Of a stretch of 64,000 nt of DNA, positions 11,584-22,230 are shown one piece after another (position 1 is the first letter of the stretch; every line of letters starts with the position of its first letter). The position numbers and the translations under genes were made by a program. The stretch comes from Petunia secreta (taxonomy: Eukaryota; Streptophyta; Magnoliopsida; Solanales; Solanaceae). The stretch lies in the NCBI GenBank assembly GCA_029990175.1, contig JARKIP010000053.1:11550001-11614000 (forward strand), written 5' to 3'. The notes beneath the pieces are model-generated. The model saw only the letters and a list, made by a program, of their open reading frames with translations. It did no database searches and was not told where the DNA came from.

Positions 11584-13807
11584 TGAAACGACCTTAAGTG
11601 GTCGTTTAGGGAATTAGGCCCCCGATTGACGTGCCGTCAATTTTAAAAGCTTTGTAAGGACCATCCCGACTTGTGTGTAAAATTTGAGCTAAAAGTAGAT
11701 CTCGTTTGGTAGGCATCAGAAGAAGGTTTTAGTTTTCGTTAACGATAAATCGTAAAAAAGAGGTTTTCGAGCACAATTTTCGCGAATGAGCTCCGATTCG
11801 AAATCTGAAAGCGTCGCTAGATTTGTATGGTCATTTATGACATATGTGAATTTTTTAAGTGAGTTTTGAGGTTGTTCGGTTGATTTCGGCTAAAGTTCTA
11901 AAAAAATTAATAATTTGGTCTTTTTCCTTTTAATTCGCATCTTGAGTTTCGGGAGTCCGATTTGAGATCCGCCTTAGCAAATATGTTACATATATTTTGT
12001 ATAACTTACTTGAAAAATTTGGGATCATTTCGACTTCTATAGGGTTCTATTTTAATTTTAATCGTCGTAGCGAATTTATTATAAAAAAATTAAATTAAAT
12101 TTATAAGTCGGTTAGCTAAGGGATTTAATCCCTTAGCAAGCAGCAAAACGATATAGAGGCAGAAAACAAAAAACAAAACAGAGAAAAGAAAGGTTAGAAA
12201 AGAAAGAGGAAAAAAGGGAAAAAGATGTGGAAAAATAGTGAAATTTCAACCCCAAATCTCCAGGTCATGATGTTAACTCATTATCTTAGCTTATTACGTG
12301 TGTTTGAATATATTTTTACGGTAAAAATAGGGATATTAGACATCGTCCTAATGACTTAAATTGATAGTTTAAAGGGTCAATTGGACCCCGATGATGGAAA
12401 TGATTATATATTCGTACTCAGTGAGTTATGAGCAACATATAAATGTAATTTTTTTAGGGTTTGGTTATGGGACTTTGAACCTTGTACATAGGCCTGGCCT
12501 GCGTATTGTGTATGCGAATAGGGTATCAGGTTCCTAACTGGATTGCCCTAAGACATAAGGAATGAAGACTTTAGTTTTATTTGATATAATTTTTCTTCTT
12601 ATTGAATAGAGCGGGATCGTTTGGCAGTTAATCCAAAGGAAAAAGCAGTTGCTGAGTAGCAGAGCTAGCTTTTGAATACGGTAAGTGTTTATTTCTATTT
12701 CTTTGGAGGCACTTTGCCTCGTGGATTTTCTACCACGTGTTCCTTACGTGTGTCTCTGCCGATAGACGTACTCATTATGCCTTAGCTTTGGATTTACATT
12801 CTATATTATATGTTATCTCCTGTTATTGTTATTGCATTGAGAATCTGAGTATTGTACTTTGGCTTTGAGTTGGCAACTACTTCCCGGCTGTCGATGAGAG
12901 TCCCGCACCGTTGAAGCGTTATTATTGCATCACATTGCATTCATATACATTACATTGCATATCATACTGAGTGCATGAGTATTCCACCTCAGCTTTATAT
13001 TTTATCAGGTGCAGGAGTATTCCGCCCTAGGAGAGTGCAGGAATATGTCGCCTCTAGTTTATATTATATCGGGTGCAGGAGTATTCCACCTCAGGAGCAG
13101 GAGTATTCCACTCCAGTTGGTTATCAGATTGGATTCCCCTCGAATGCAGGAGTATTCCGCTTCGAGATGGGATTACGGACACATGTGACCCTTTGCATCT
13201 CATTTCATTTCATCTCATTCTATTACATTTCATACTATTTTGTAGATTTTCTGTACATGACCACTGTTCTGCTTATATGTGCATTGCTTATTTGTTGATT
13301 GTTGTTTGGTTCTGTTTCCCTGACTCGAGGTTGCTAGTTTGTCCTCACTTATTGAGTCCTAATGAATCACCCCTATTTTGTTCTTGTGTTTTCTTTTCGT
13401 TCGGCAGATTCTGCTCCAGGACCTAGCCAGTCGCGTCGTGATTGAGGAGTAGTACATTTTCAGCTGTCTACGATGAGCCATCCTGTTCATTGCGGCCACG
13501 AACTTCAGATATTATAGTTTTCCTTACTTTTGCTCCCTTCGGGAGGTGTGTATATCTTTTGGCCTTCTTAGATGTCTGATCTAGAAACCTTTAAAACTGT
13601 ATATTCTGGGTAGTTAGTTGTATTACTCAGTCAGCTTGTATGTTTGTCTATCCTTTAGAGTTATCTTATGCTGTTAAAGTTTGGTTCATTTTTATTTCAA
13701 TGTAATTCTTCACAATTTATATTGATTCACTCAATAGGGTTCGCCCGACGGGTTTGGGGGAGGTGGTCGGTACCCGCACGGCCTAACCGAAAATTCGGGT
13801 CGTGTCA
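11584..13807 (+). repeat. E2 3' LTR
   Basis: It begins TGAAACGACC with a perfect short palindrome (CGACC/GGTCG arms) and ends CGTGTCA, followed by GATAC. It aligns end to end with 4002-6239 and keeps the six-motif cluster at about 12972-13160. Confidence 0.92.
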
Positions 13808-15971
13808 GATACGAAATCAAGAAGCTATAATATTAGAACGATCCCTACAACGTAAGTATCCTTACACCGCCTTTCTTTTCCTTTGTAGTTTGAGTTTTGG
13901 AAGGTACATCATGGCTAAGAAAAGTGCCTAATTGTTGTTTTATAGCTTGTTTAAGATTTTGATGGTTTGGAATTCAAGGGAAACAAGGTTTAGAAGCAAA
14001 AACATCAAAGGTATGTAAGGCTAAACCCTTTCTTTTTGCAAGGCATGTATCTTATACCTTTTGAAGCTTGTCTTAGTTCCAAACTTGGTGTTTCTTGTGG
14101 AAAAATTATATGGAATCAAGGGAAACTTGTATATTCTTAATTTGGTACTAAAAACTAAGGTGAATGATGTCAGAAACAGCAGCACAGAATGTTGACTTAA
14201 AATCTTGAAAGCTGTTTGTAATTCCGAACAGCTGTTAGTGGTTCGAGTATAAAGTTTTGTAAACAATTGATATTGGGGTGATTAAGGATTCCGTGCAACC
14301 CCAAGAGATATATCTATAACTTTCATGAGATCCTAAAGTCTAGATGTTTTATTTAGGCCCTGAAAACTATGATGCTATACAAGATAGTGGTACTGTTAAG
14401 ATATTCTGAGCGGCCATGGAATTGTTTGTCGTCGGATCATTTTGTTTTGTTGTCCATTACATATTTTCTGTAATCTATTAACCTATGCATATCCTATAGC
14501 ACCCGTTATCAATGTGTAAGCTAATATAGTTTGTTAGGTGCTCTATTTTATCCTAAATCAACAGTATAAGCTTATTTTCTAAGTTGTAAAATCATTGGTC
14601 GACATTACGTTCAGAATTCTATTTTGTCGCTTCTTTTATAATTCTGGTCGGGTATCCATTCCTGTGCATATAGTAGGGCTTGTTTTTTGTTTTTAAATTC
14701 ATCTAGTTTTAAGTGAAACTCTGCTGAAATTTTTCTTGGAAATCCAATGAGTTGGACATATTCCGAGTCCAGGTTTTGTCAATGATTCCATTTGGGTTTT
14801 CTTATCATTCCTTTCAGTTAATTTCTATTGTTGCCACATGTGTTATGCCTCATATATGCTTATGCTTATATTGTGATCATAATATGTGTGATTTGGTGTC
14901 GCCCAAGGAGGCTAGACATTGGACACACAGTCCGATCACATGTGATACTACCCGTCTGGGGGACACAACACCCTCTGATTTAGGCGGGAGTTGAAACACC
15001 TAGTGGGACCGGGTGTCATTCACACATTCTGACTAGAGAGACTACATATTACTGGCTGGGGGGACCATAGCCCATTACACTCGCCAGGTTTGTTATATAC
15101 GCGTATGAGTATACATGAGGCTAGTTCAGATGTTCAGTTACATGATTTGGGTGGATATAGTCACTAACACCAGACAGGTACCTGTTCAGATAACAGTTCA
15201 GTTTTAGGTTAGTACCAGTTATCAGTTATCAGCCACCAGTTCTTAGTGTCAATGTCAGTTGATAGGTTGTCAGTGTCAGTTGATAGGTATCAATTCCCAA
15301 TTTCTAGTTACCAGTTATCAGTTATCAATCATATTATAGTCAGTTATTAGTATAGTTCAGCTCACCTTTCAATTTCAGATTCAGTTAGACTTCAATTTCT
15401 ATTTAGATCATGTTTAGTTCATGTTTCAGATTTCAAACTACATTATTATACTTCAGCAAAGGTTTACATATTGATATTCCGACCTTATAGTTTCATTCAG
15501 CTATGATATATTATATGCTCGTTCCTCACATACTATGTAAATATCGTACTCACGCCCTTTTTTGGGGCGCTGCGTTTCATGCCGCATAGGTACAGATATA
15601 TCAACACTTGGGCCACATCAGTAGGCCATCCATCAGCTATTGGAGTTACTCCACTTACCCTCGGAGTTACTTATCTTTTGGTATGTGTACAGTCAGCTAG
15701 TTTGGGTATGACGGGGCCTTGTCTCGTCTTGTACCTTTTCAATTCAGAACCTCTAGAGGCATGTAGACATGCACATGTGCAGGTAATATGTCTTTGTATG
15801 TCAGCTTATGTTAGTCTTGTCAGTTTTCCAGATTGTACAAATTTTATCAGCTAGGTGTATGCTTGTTTAGTTTATTAGTTAAACTCATGGTTAGCAAATT
15901 ATCAACAGGTTAAGAGATGATCGGCACTTAGTATCAGTTATCCGTTGTGGCCTTAGGCTGGGTTCGTGGCA
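13808..15971 (+). repeat. E1 3' LTR, second part
   Basis: It starts with the second GATAC copy (13808-13812) and matches, in order, the distal part of the LTR at 62500-64000, for example GGAATTCAAGGGAAACAAGG. It holds a low-complexity block built of CAGTTATCAG-like words (about 15170-15420) and one copy of the 60-bp unit that is triplicated in the other LTR copy. It ends near 15971 at CGTGGCA. Confidence 0.85.
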
Positions 15972-17232
15972 CAAGCTACCAAAAAATGCAGCTAGCTATA
16001 CAAAGGTTCAGAGATTCCCAGATCGGATATCTAAGAAACTAAAATTATATACATCTCCCGAAGGGAGAAAAATAAGACATAATAATAACATCTATAGTTG
16101 GTGGCCTCGACTAACAAGTTTGCTCACCACAGACAACTGAAATTGCTTTGCGTCTTGGAGCTGAATCTGCCAAACGAAAAGACACAACAAGAAACAAAGA
16201 GGGAGTGAGTTAAAAGGACTCCATATATGCGGAATAACCAACTACCTCGAGGGATAGATATGTTGGTCAGGGAAACAGAAGCAATAGCAAGTAAACAGAT
16301 AAGCCAAGCAGAGTGCAACAATTTCATATAGCCAGCAAAACACCAATGAAGATACGGAATGAATGAGTCATGATGCAATGGGTTCACATGTGCCTGAAAC
16401 CTATCTCGGGCACGGGACTCTCATCCACTAATAGGAGATATATACAATGGTAACCCTCACCGACATGGGACTCCTATCATCTACTGAAAAGTACATATCA
16501 CAGCAAATAACTAGAGTATAACACTCCTACTTTCAATGAAATATAAAACCAAAGTTTACATATGATATACATTATAAAACCGAAACTAAGGCGTAGAATG
16601 TATGCCTATAGGCGACTAATCAAGTAAGAAACACGTGGTAGAACATCCATAAGGCCAAAGGCCATCAAAGAAATAAATACAATTACTTACCTTAAGTCCT
16701 GGGTCAATAATGCTACTGCACAACCTTCTTTCCTATCCGACGTCTATCAGAATAATCTCTTACGGAGCCAAAGAAACATATTAGCACATACAAGTGCCCA
16801 TAAGATGGCTATTTAATTAGTCGAAGAAAGAGGGAAAATCACCAAAACACCCCTAGACTGGACTTAGCTGAAAACCCATAAATTATACATTTTCGGGCTC
16901 CACACAATTTCATGAGTCTAAATATACAATTAGTTTTCATATTTGAATACAATTTCATCAAATTCCCAAATTTCATAATTTCTAGGGTTCTAACCCAATT
17001 TCTCAATTCAATTTTAAGAGATTCAAGCTTTGAAATCATGAATTAAAGAAATTAGTTAACATAGAATCGATATCTACAATATTTAATGATTTGGTACCTT
17101 AATTTTGTCTTGGATCAGATTACAATATAATGGAATTGAGTCTTAGATGAAATGAACCAACTTTTACAGTTTTGTACTATTTTTTAATTGCTAAATTCTG
17201 AAATTTGGACTAACAACAGCTGGTGCTACTTT
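15972..17232 (-). repeat. E4 3' LTR, distal part (minus strand, split by the LINE)
   Basis: Read on the minus strand it resembles the E2 LTR: a TCCCTTCGGGAG segment and a GAGGCCACCAAC segment occur in the same order as near 5950 in E2. Its far end stops at the E1 LTR border without a clear LTR terminus, so the last part is missing or lies elsewhere. The right end (17216-17232) is the LINE target-site duplication. Confidence 0.7.
17216..17232. other. LINE target-site duplication, left copy
   Basis: ACAGCTGGTGCTACTTT is repeated exactly at 22214-22230 just after the LINE poly(A). A 17-bp duplication is typical of L1-type target-primed reverse transcription. Confidence 0.95.
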
Positions 17233-17500
17233 CTCTATTGTATAGCTAAGCACCCTGAGATGCGTCCTCGCCCATAATTTTTAGGGTTCGTCTTTGCTAT
17301 GTTCTTATCTTGTGGTTCCTCTTTCCTTATTGATGAATTGCTACTCTCGCCTAAAATTGGACTCTGTATTTGTGTTTCCGAGACCTTATTTTTATTAATC
17401 TTGCGTCCTCGCTCTGTTACTGATGAAACTTGAGCCATGATTGCTTTCTGAGAGGGAACTCTCACTCTCTTTCTCATGGAAGGTGCACGTTAGTTAACGT
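17233..17500 (-). repeat. Inverted 5' segment of the LINE (ORF1 N-terminus)
   Basis: On the minus strand this reads from an ATG at 17477 (MRKRVRVPSQKAIMAQ) to GRGRISGCLAIQ and then stops at the target junction. A 27-bp inverted repeat (17238-17264 against 17522-17548, one mismatch) marks the part of the LINE RNA copied by both primers. Confidence 0.85.
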
Positions 17501-17566
17501 GCGCCGAGAGAGAAAGAAGCCCGCATCTTAGGGTGCTTAGCTATACAACTTAGGGACTGGGAACAA

Positions 17567-18723
17567 ATGATTGAAGCATCCCAAAGCAGCAGCAAACAAT
17601 CCTGGGCAGATGAGGTTGAAGAGGCAGAAACCCTAGACTCGCGACACTCAATTTGGGGAAAATTTGATAACTCCAAGGTCTCCAATGCTGGTTTCAAGCT
17701 GGAATATGTGAAGCCTGAAAGCAAAGGTGAGCACACAATCACTAGTATTGAATTAGAGGATATCAGTAGTGAAATAGAGTATTGGAAAACAGCTGTGGTA
17801 TGCTATGTCCTTGGAGCTCGACCTCCATTTGTCATATTAAATGGATATATTCAGATAATCTGGAACAAACATGGAATTAATAAGGTTTCTATGCTAAAAA
17901 ATGGAATAATGCTAGTTCGATTTGAAACTGAAGATGGGAAGAATGATGCTATCCAAGGGGGGATCTGTCGTTTTGATAACAAACCATTCATTGTTAAGGA
18001 ATGGTCGGCAGACATGGAGTTTAATAGGGAAGAATTACGCACTGTTCCTATATGGGTAAAGCTTCCAGGATTAGATTTTAAGTACTGGAGTGTAAAGCGG
18101 TTAAGGAAGAATGGTAGTCTAGTTGGAAAGCCTCTCATGGTGGACCAAAACACTGAGAAGAAAAGAGGATTGAACTTTGCTAGGCTGTTGGTAGAGGTGG
18201 AAATTGACTCCAAACTACCCGATACAGTGATTTTCAGAAATGAAAAAGGAAATGTGGTGGAACAAAAGATAGAGTATGATTGGAAGCCGATATTATGCAA
18301 ATTCTGTGAGAAATATGGTCATCAGGAGACAGAGTGCAGGAAGAAGAAGGGGCCAAGGAAGGAACAAACTGATAAGGGTATGCAAATTAGAGAGGAGAAG
18401 CAAGGGTCACAAGTGGTGGCTGTGCAGGGGAATAAGGTCCAGAAAGTCCAGAATGATAAAAATGAGAAACAAGGCAAGGATGATGTTGAACAAATGAAAC
18501 AAAAGGGGGGGGGGGGACTGTGGGGTCAAATTCAGGGTGGAAGTCGCCTACAAATGCAGTAAGTAAAGCCAGAGTCAGTATCCTAACAAGACAGCAAGAG
18601 GTTACAAATCCAAATCAGTTTATGTTTTTGGATCAAACAGGTGATGGGAATCATGTACAGGCAGTGGATGGTCAAGATAGAAATGGGGGAGGACATCGTA
18701 TACCTCCCTCAGGTAATGGTTAG
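17567..18723 (+). pseudogene. LINE ORF1: nucleic-acid-binding protein (DUF4283-like plus CCHC knuckle), frameshifted
   Basis: ORF1 of plant L1 elements binds the element RNA to form the RNP. From the ATG at 17567 it reads 331 residues to 18562; upstream codons back to about 17520 are also open and continue from the inverted N-terminus. Residues about 60-220 look like the DUF4283 domain (for example VPIWVKLPGLDFKYWS), followed by a CCHC_4-type knuckle CKFCEKYGHQETEC near residue 245. A G-run at about 18506-18516 shifts the frame; the true C-terminus continues in another frame to the TAG at 18721. That stop overlaps the ORF2 ATG at 18716 by 8 nt, as expected for termination-reinitiation coupling. 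Confidence 0.9.
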
Positions 18724-21700
18724 TCTCATAAGTTGGAATATTAGGGGCCTAAATGGCCCCAATAAGCAAAAGGAGGCTAAGCTCCTTTGCAATACACAAA
18801 ATGTGAATTTGTTGGGGTTACTTAAAACAAAAGTAAAAGCGAATAGAATTAGTAGAATAATGAATAGTATGTTTGCTGGGTGGGAATATGCCACAAACTT
18901 AGAGGAGCACTACAATGGGAGAATAGTAGTAATTTGGAATCCTGAGTACTATCAGGTGAAAGTAGTTACGAGATCCTGTCAAGCAGTATCCTGTGAGGTC
19001 ACTGAAATTGCAGGGCAGAAAACATTCTTAATAACCTTTGTGTATGCCTTTAACATAAGAGAGGAAAGAAGGGCTTTGTGGGAGGAACTGATCAACATGA
19101 GTAGGGAGTACAAAATGCCATGGCTGATCTTAGGTGATTTCAACTCAGTGCTGCACATGGATGATAGAATCGGGGGCAATCCTGTCACTGTAGCTGAGAC
19201 TGCTGACTTTCAAGAGTGTGTAGAAGGGAGCAAATTGGTGGAATTACCTCAACATGGCAGCAGATATACTTGGAATGACAAGCATGAAGAAAGCAGAGCT
19301 TTTTCAAAAATTGATTGGGTATTCGTAAACCTAGAGTGGATAGAACATATGCCTGCGTGCACAGCTATAGGTCTACCTGAAGGTGTTAGCGACCACTGCC
19401 CTATTAAAGTCAGTCAAACAGAAGCAGTTCCAGGGAAAGCCAGGCCTTTTCAGTTTTGCAATGCCTGGGCAAAACATCCACTGTTCAACCAAAGAGTGAG
19501 GTCAGTCTGGGAGACACCTGTGTTAGGCTGTAAAATGTTTACAGTAGTGACTAAACTGAAGCAGTTAAAGAGGAGTCTGAAGGAGCTCAATTCCACATAC
19601 TTCAGGAATGTTGTAAAAAAAGCAGAGGAAGATAGAGAAGAGATGCATAGAATCCAGAGGATGTTGCATCTGGATCCTATGAACAACAGATTGCAACAGG
19701 AAGAAAGAGAAAAAACAGCTAAGTTTAAGCAATCTTCATACTTAGCTGAAATTTTTCTACAGCAAAGGAGCAAAGCTACCTGGATAAGGCTTGGGGATGA
19801 TTACAGCAAATACTTCTTCTCAATACTAAAGCAAAGGAAGATGCAACACATCATAGTCCAACTTAAGGACCAGAATGCAGAACTAAAAACAGAACCAGAA
19901 GAAATTGCACAAATCATGGTCAGATATTATCAAGAACTGCTGGGTCAATCTGGAGGACCAAGGTTTAAAGCATTCCTAAGTTTCCTGCACAATGGACCTG
20001 TGCTCAATATAGAACAGAAAATAAAGCTGGTACAACCTTATACAGCAGAGGAAGTTAAGAAGGCAATTTTCAGCATAGATGTAAATAAGAGCCCTGGACC
20101 TGATGGTTATGGGAGTTGCTTCTTTAGAGCAGCATGGGATATAGTGGGTGAGGATGTAACAGAAGCGGTGTTAGAGTTTTTTTCAAATGGCAAATTACTG
20201 AAGCAAGTGAATGCCACCATGATTACAGTGATACCAAAGGTCCAAGTACCAGTGGAAGCCAGTCAATTTAGGCCAATCTCATGTTGCAATGTACTCTACA
20301 AGAGTATATCTAAAATGTTGTGTCTAAGACTCAAAGAGATCCTGCCAAGCATTATAGGGCAGAACCAAGCTGCATTTGTTCAAGAGAGGTCATTGATTCA
20401 TAATGTCCTCATTTGTCATGATCTGTTGAGGCACTATAACAGGAAGACATCTCCAAGGTGCCTGATGAAAATAGATTTGCGAAAGGCATACGATATGGTG
20501 AGGTGGGAGTTTGTGGAAGAAGCTATGAGAGGCCTGGGATTCCCTAACAGGTTTGTACAATTTGTGATGACATGTGTTACCTCAACTGCTTTTTCAGTAA
20601 AAGTTAATGGGCAAGGGCATGGTTTCTTTGAAGGCAAAAGGGGATTAAGGCAAGGGGATCCTATCTCCCCTCTCCTATTTGTTATAGTCATGGAGTACTT
20701 ATCCAGGGTGCTGAAAAGAATGGGAGAGTTGCCGGATTTCAAGTATCACCCCATGTACAAAAACATCAAGCTTACTCACCTTACATTTGTAGACGATCTC
20801 ATGATATTCTGCAAAGGAGACAGAGCCTCAGTGTCAAGGGTAATGGAGGCTCTGCAGCATTTTACTAACACTACAGGTCTGATAGCTAATATGGACAAAT
20901 CAAGTATTTTCATGGCTGGGATGGAGGATCATGATAAAAGACAACTATTGGAACTCACTGGTTTCACTGAAGGAGTCTTTCCTATAAGATACTTAGGCCT
21001 GCCTTTATCCTCAAAGAAATGGAGCAAGAAGGAATGTAAACAACTTGTGGACAGAATAACAAGCAGAATAAGAGTTGTTCAAACAAAGCACCTCTCGTAT
21101 GCAGGAAGATTACAAGTGGTTGTTGCAGTTTTGTTCTCAATTCACAATATCTGGGGAGCTGCATTCATATTACCACAAAGCATAATAAAAGAGGTCGATA
21201 AAAAGTGTAGATCCTTCTTGTGGGGTGCAGAAGAGGGAAAAAGGAAGATAGCTTTGGTAAATTGGGATACGGTCTGCCTACCTAAAAAATATGGAGGGCT
21301 TAATGTGAAGAAATGCAAGAACTGGAATGTTTCTTCTGTAGGAAAGTTATTATGGCAGCTGGTCGCAAGGAAAGAATCACTGCGGTTAAAATGGGTACAT
21401 GGGGTGTATATGAAGAATGGGGTATGCATTTGGGGATACACCCCACCTAGTGATAGTAGTTGGTATTGGAGGAAATTGAATAAATTGAAGGAGAACATGA
21501 CAGGATGGTATAGGAATGACAGGTACTTACTCACCACAAAAAGAGAATACTCAGTTTCACAAAGTTATAATGCTATGCTAGGAACTCAGAGGAAAATAAA
21601 AGTGGACAGGCTGATCTGGAATGCAGTGTCACAACCTAAGCATCGATTCATTGCATGGCTAGCAGTACAACATAAGCTACTTACCAGAGACAGATTACAA

Positions 21701-21985
21701 GCAATGAATGTGCAAGTTGAGGACCCTAACTGTTGTTTGTGTGAAGAGGACATAGCAGAATCACATCATCACATCTTTGCAGGTTGTAAATGGATAAAAA
21801 AGTTAAGAGATGCGCTCAAGGAATGGATAGGCTGCCAGATTCAGCTAAGGGGAACAATGCAAACTCTGAAGTGGATCAAGCAGAGGCGCTGGAAGCAATT
21901 CCAAAAGGAAATCTTGGCTGCTACTTGGAATGCCATGATCTATCACACGTGGCAAGTAGGAATAGGAAAATACATAGAGGAATAA
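18716..21985 (+). CDS. LINE ORF2: endonuclease-reverse transcriptase
   Basis: An uninterrupted frame of 1,089 residues from the ATG at 18716. The frame is open back to 18641, but 18716 is preferred because MVSLISWNIRGLN is the usual plant L1 ORF2 opening and it overlaps the ORF1 stop. Domains are an APE-type endonuclease (residues 1-230, with LGDFNSVL and SDHCP), RT (about residues 430-720, with KSPGPDGY, KIDLRKAYD, GLRQGDPISP and FVDDLMIF) and a C-terminal zf-RVT-like segment with CCLCEEDIAESHHH. The metal-binding endonuclease Glu, expected in the motif after GLL, is Lys here (codon AAA at 18824). The enzyme would nick DNA and copy the RNA in the nucleus; with that Lys, nicking is probably lost. 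Confidence 0.95.
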   Translation: MVSLISWNIRGLNGPNKQKEAKLLCNTQNVNLLGLLKTKVKANRISRIMNSMFAGWEYATNLEEHYNGRIVVIWNPEYYQVKVVTRSCQAVSCEVTEIAGQKTFLITFVYAFNIREERRALWEELINMSREYKMPWLILGDFNSVLHMDDRIGGNPVTVAETADFQECVEGSKLVELPQHGSRYTWNDKHEESRAFSKIDWVFVNLEWIEHMPACTAIGLPEGVSDHCPIKVSQTEAVPGKARPFQFCNAWAKHPLFNQRVRSVWETPVLGCKMFTVVTKLKQLKRSLKELNSTYFRNVVKKAEEDREEMHRIQRMLHLDPMNNRLQQEEREKTAKFKQSSYLAEIFLQQRSKATWIRLGDDYSKYFFSILKQRKMQHIIVQLKDQNAELKTEPEEIAQIMVRYYQELLGQSGGPRFKAFLSFLHNGPVLNIEQKIKLVQPYTAEEVKKAIFSIDVNKSPGPDGYGSCFFRAAWDIVGEDVTEAVLEFFSNGKLLKQVNATMITVIPKVQVPVEASQFRPISCCNVLYKSISKMLCLRLKEILPSIIGQNQAAFVQERSLIHNVLICHDLLRHYNRKTSPRCLMKIDLRKAYDMVRWEFVEEAMRGLGFPNRFVQFVMTCVTSTAFSVKVNGQGHGFFEGKRGLRQGDPISPLLFVIVMEYLSRVLKRMGELPDFKYHPMYKNIKLTHLTFVDDLMIFCKGDRASVSRVMEALQHFTNTTGLIANMDKSSIFMAGMEDHDKRQLLELTGFTEGVFPIRYLGLPLSSKKWSKKECKQLVDRITSRIRVVQTKHLSYAGRLQVVVAVLFSIHNIWGAAFILPQSIIKEVDKKCRSFLWGAEEGKRKIALVNWDTVCLPKKYGGLNVKKCKNWNVSSVGKLLWQLVARKESLRLKWVHGVYMKNGVCIWGYTPPSDSSWYWRKLNKLKENMTGWYRNDRYLLTTKREYSVSQSYNAMLGTQRKIKVDRLIWNAVSQPKHRFIAWLAVQHKLLTRDRLQAMNVQVEDPNCCLCEEDIAESHHHIFAGCKWIKKLRDALKEWIGCQIQLRGTMQTLKWIKQRRWKQFQKEILAATWNAMIYHTWQVGIGKYIEE

Positions 21986-22213
21986 ATGTAAATATTGAGT
22001 TTGTAGTTGAACAGATTAAGAGGGAGATTATAGGAAGGATAGAGATGTTACAAAGCTCAAAACGAGCTCATAGAAGTAGGTTGTTTATTCAACACTTATT
22101 GTAAGTAGTTGCAACTATGGGGGGTCTAAAGTTCAGTTTGGAACCCGTAGATGCTCTTTAGGTGTAAGGTTTTGGAAGTAATGGTAATCATTTACAGTTT
22201 ACAAAAAAAAAAA
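21986..22213 (+). other. LINE 3' UTR and poly(A)
   Basis: A short noncoding tail ends in an A-run at 22203-22213 just before the right target-site duplication. Confidence 0.85.
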
Positions 22214-22230
22214 ACAGCTGGTGCTACTTT
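22214..22230. other. LINE target-site duplication, right copy
   Basis: ACAGCTGGTGCTACTTT is identical to 17216-17232; its first A overlaps the end of the poly(A) run. Confidence 0.95.

Larger units (their letters stand above)
4002..13807 (+). mobile_element. E2: near full-length Ty3/gypsy Tekay/Del-like chromovirus, nested in the E1 LTR
   Basis: Two LTRs of about 2.23 kb (4002-6239 and 11584-13807) flank a primer-binding site, gag, pol in the order protease-RT-RNase H-integrase-chromodomain, and a polypurine tract. A perfect GATAC duplication flanks the element. All domains are present and easy to recognise, but at least three frameshifts and a dozen in-frame stops make it non-autonomous. 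Over the first 320 bp the two LTRs differ at roughly one base in twelve by eye, so this is not a recent insertion. Confidence 0.93.
1..15971 (+). mobile_element. E1: degenerate Ty3/gypsy (Tekay/Del-like) element, 5' LTR mostly outside the window
   Basis: The order is the end of a 5' LTR, a primer-binding site at 32-43, gag, protease, partial RT, partial integrase with a chromodomain-like tail, a polypurine tract, and a 3' LTR starting TGTTACATCC at 3507. The LTR stops abruptly at 4001 and resumes at 13808, because E2 inserted there. The two halves together match, in order, the LTR copy that starts at 61935. Every reading frame is broken. RT and RNase H carry large internal deletions, so the element cannot move by itself. 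Assignment to the Tekay/Del chromovirus group comes from the RT and integrase style and is an inference. Confidence 0.85.
17233..22213 (+). mobile_element. L1-type LINE with inverted 5' end
   Basis: A non-LTR retrotransposon of about 5 kb inserted in the E4 LTR. It has ORF1 (RNA-binding), ORF2 (endonuclease/RT), a short 3' UTR, a poly(A) run at 22203-22213 and a perfect 17-bp target-site duplication. The first about 270 bp are inverted: a minus-strand reading frame at 17235-17477 encodes what looks like the ORF1 N-terminus and ends in GCLAIQ, the same peptide that opens the direct-orientation frame near 17531-17548. This is the classic result of twin priming. ORF2 is uninterrupted, so the copy is probably younger than its surroundings. 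Confidence 0.95.

Noticed and set aside
17233..17560. A foldback MITE at the LINE 5' end
   Set aside because: The arms are explained by LINE ORF1 sequence in both orientations, and the only target-site duplication encloses the whole LINE.
18709..21537. Several minus-strand open frames opposite LINE ORF2
   Set aside because: They lie antisense to a clear 1,089-residue ORF2 and have no recognisable domains.
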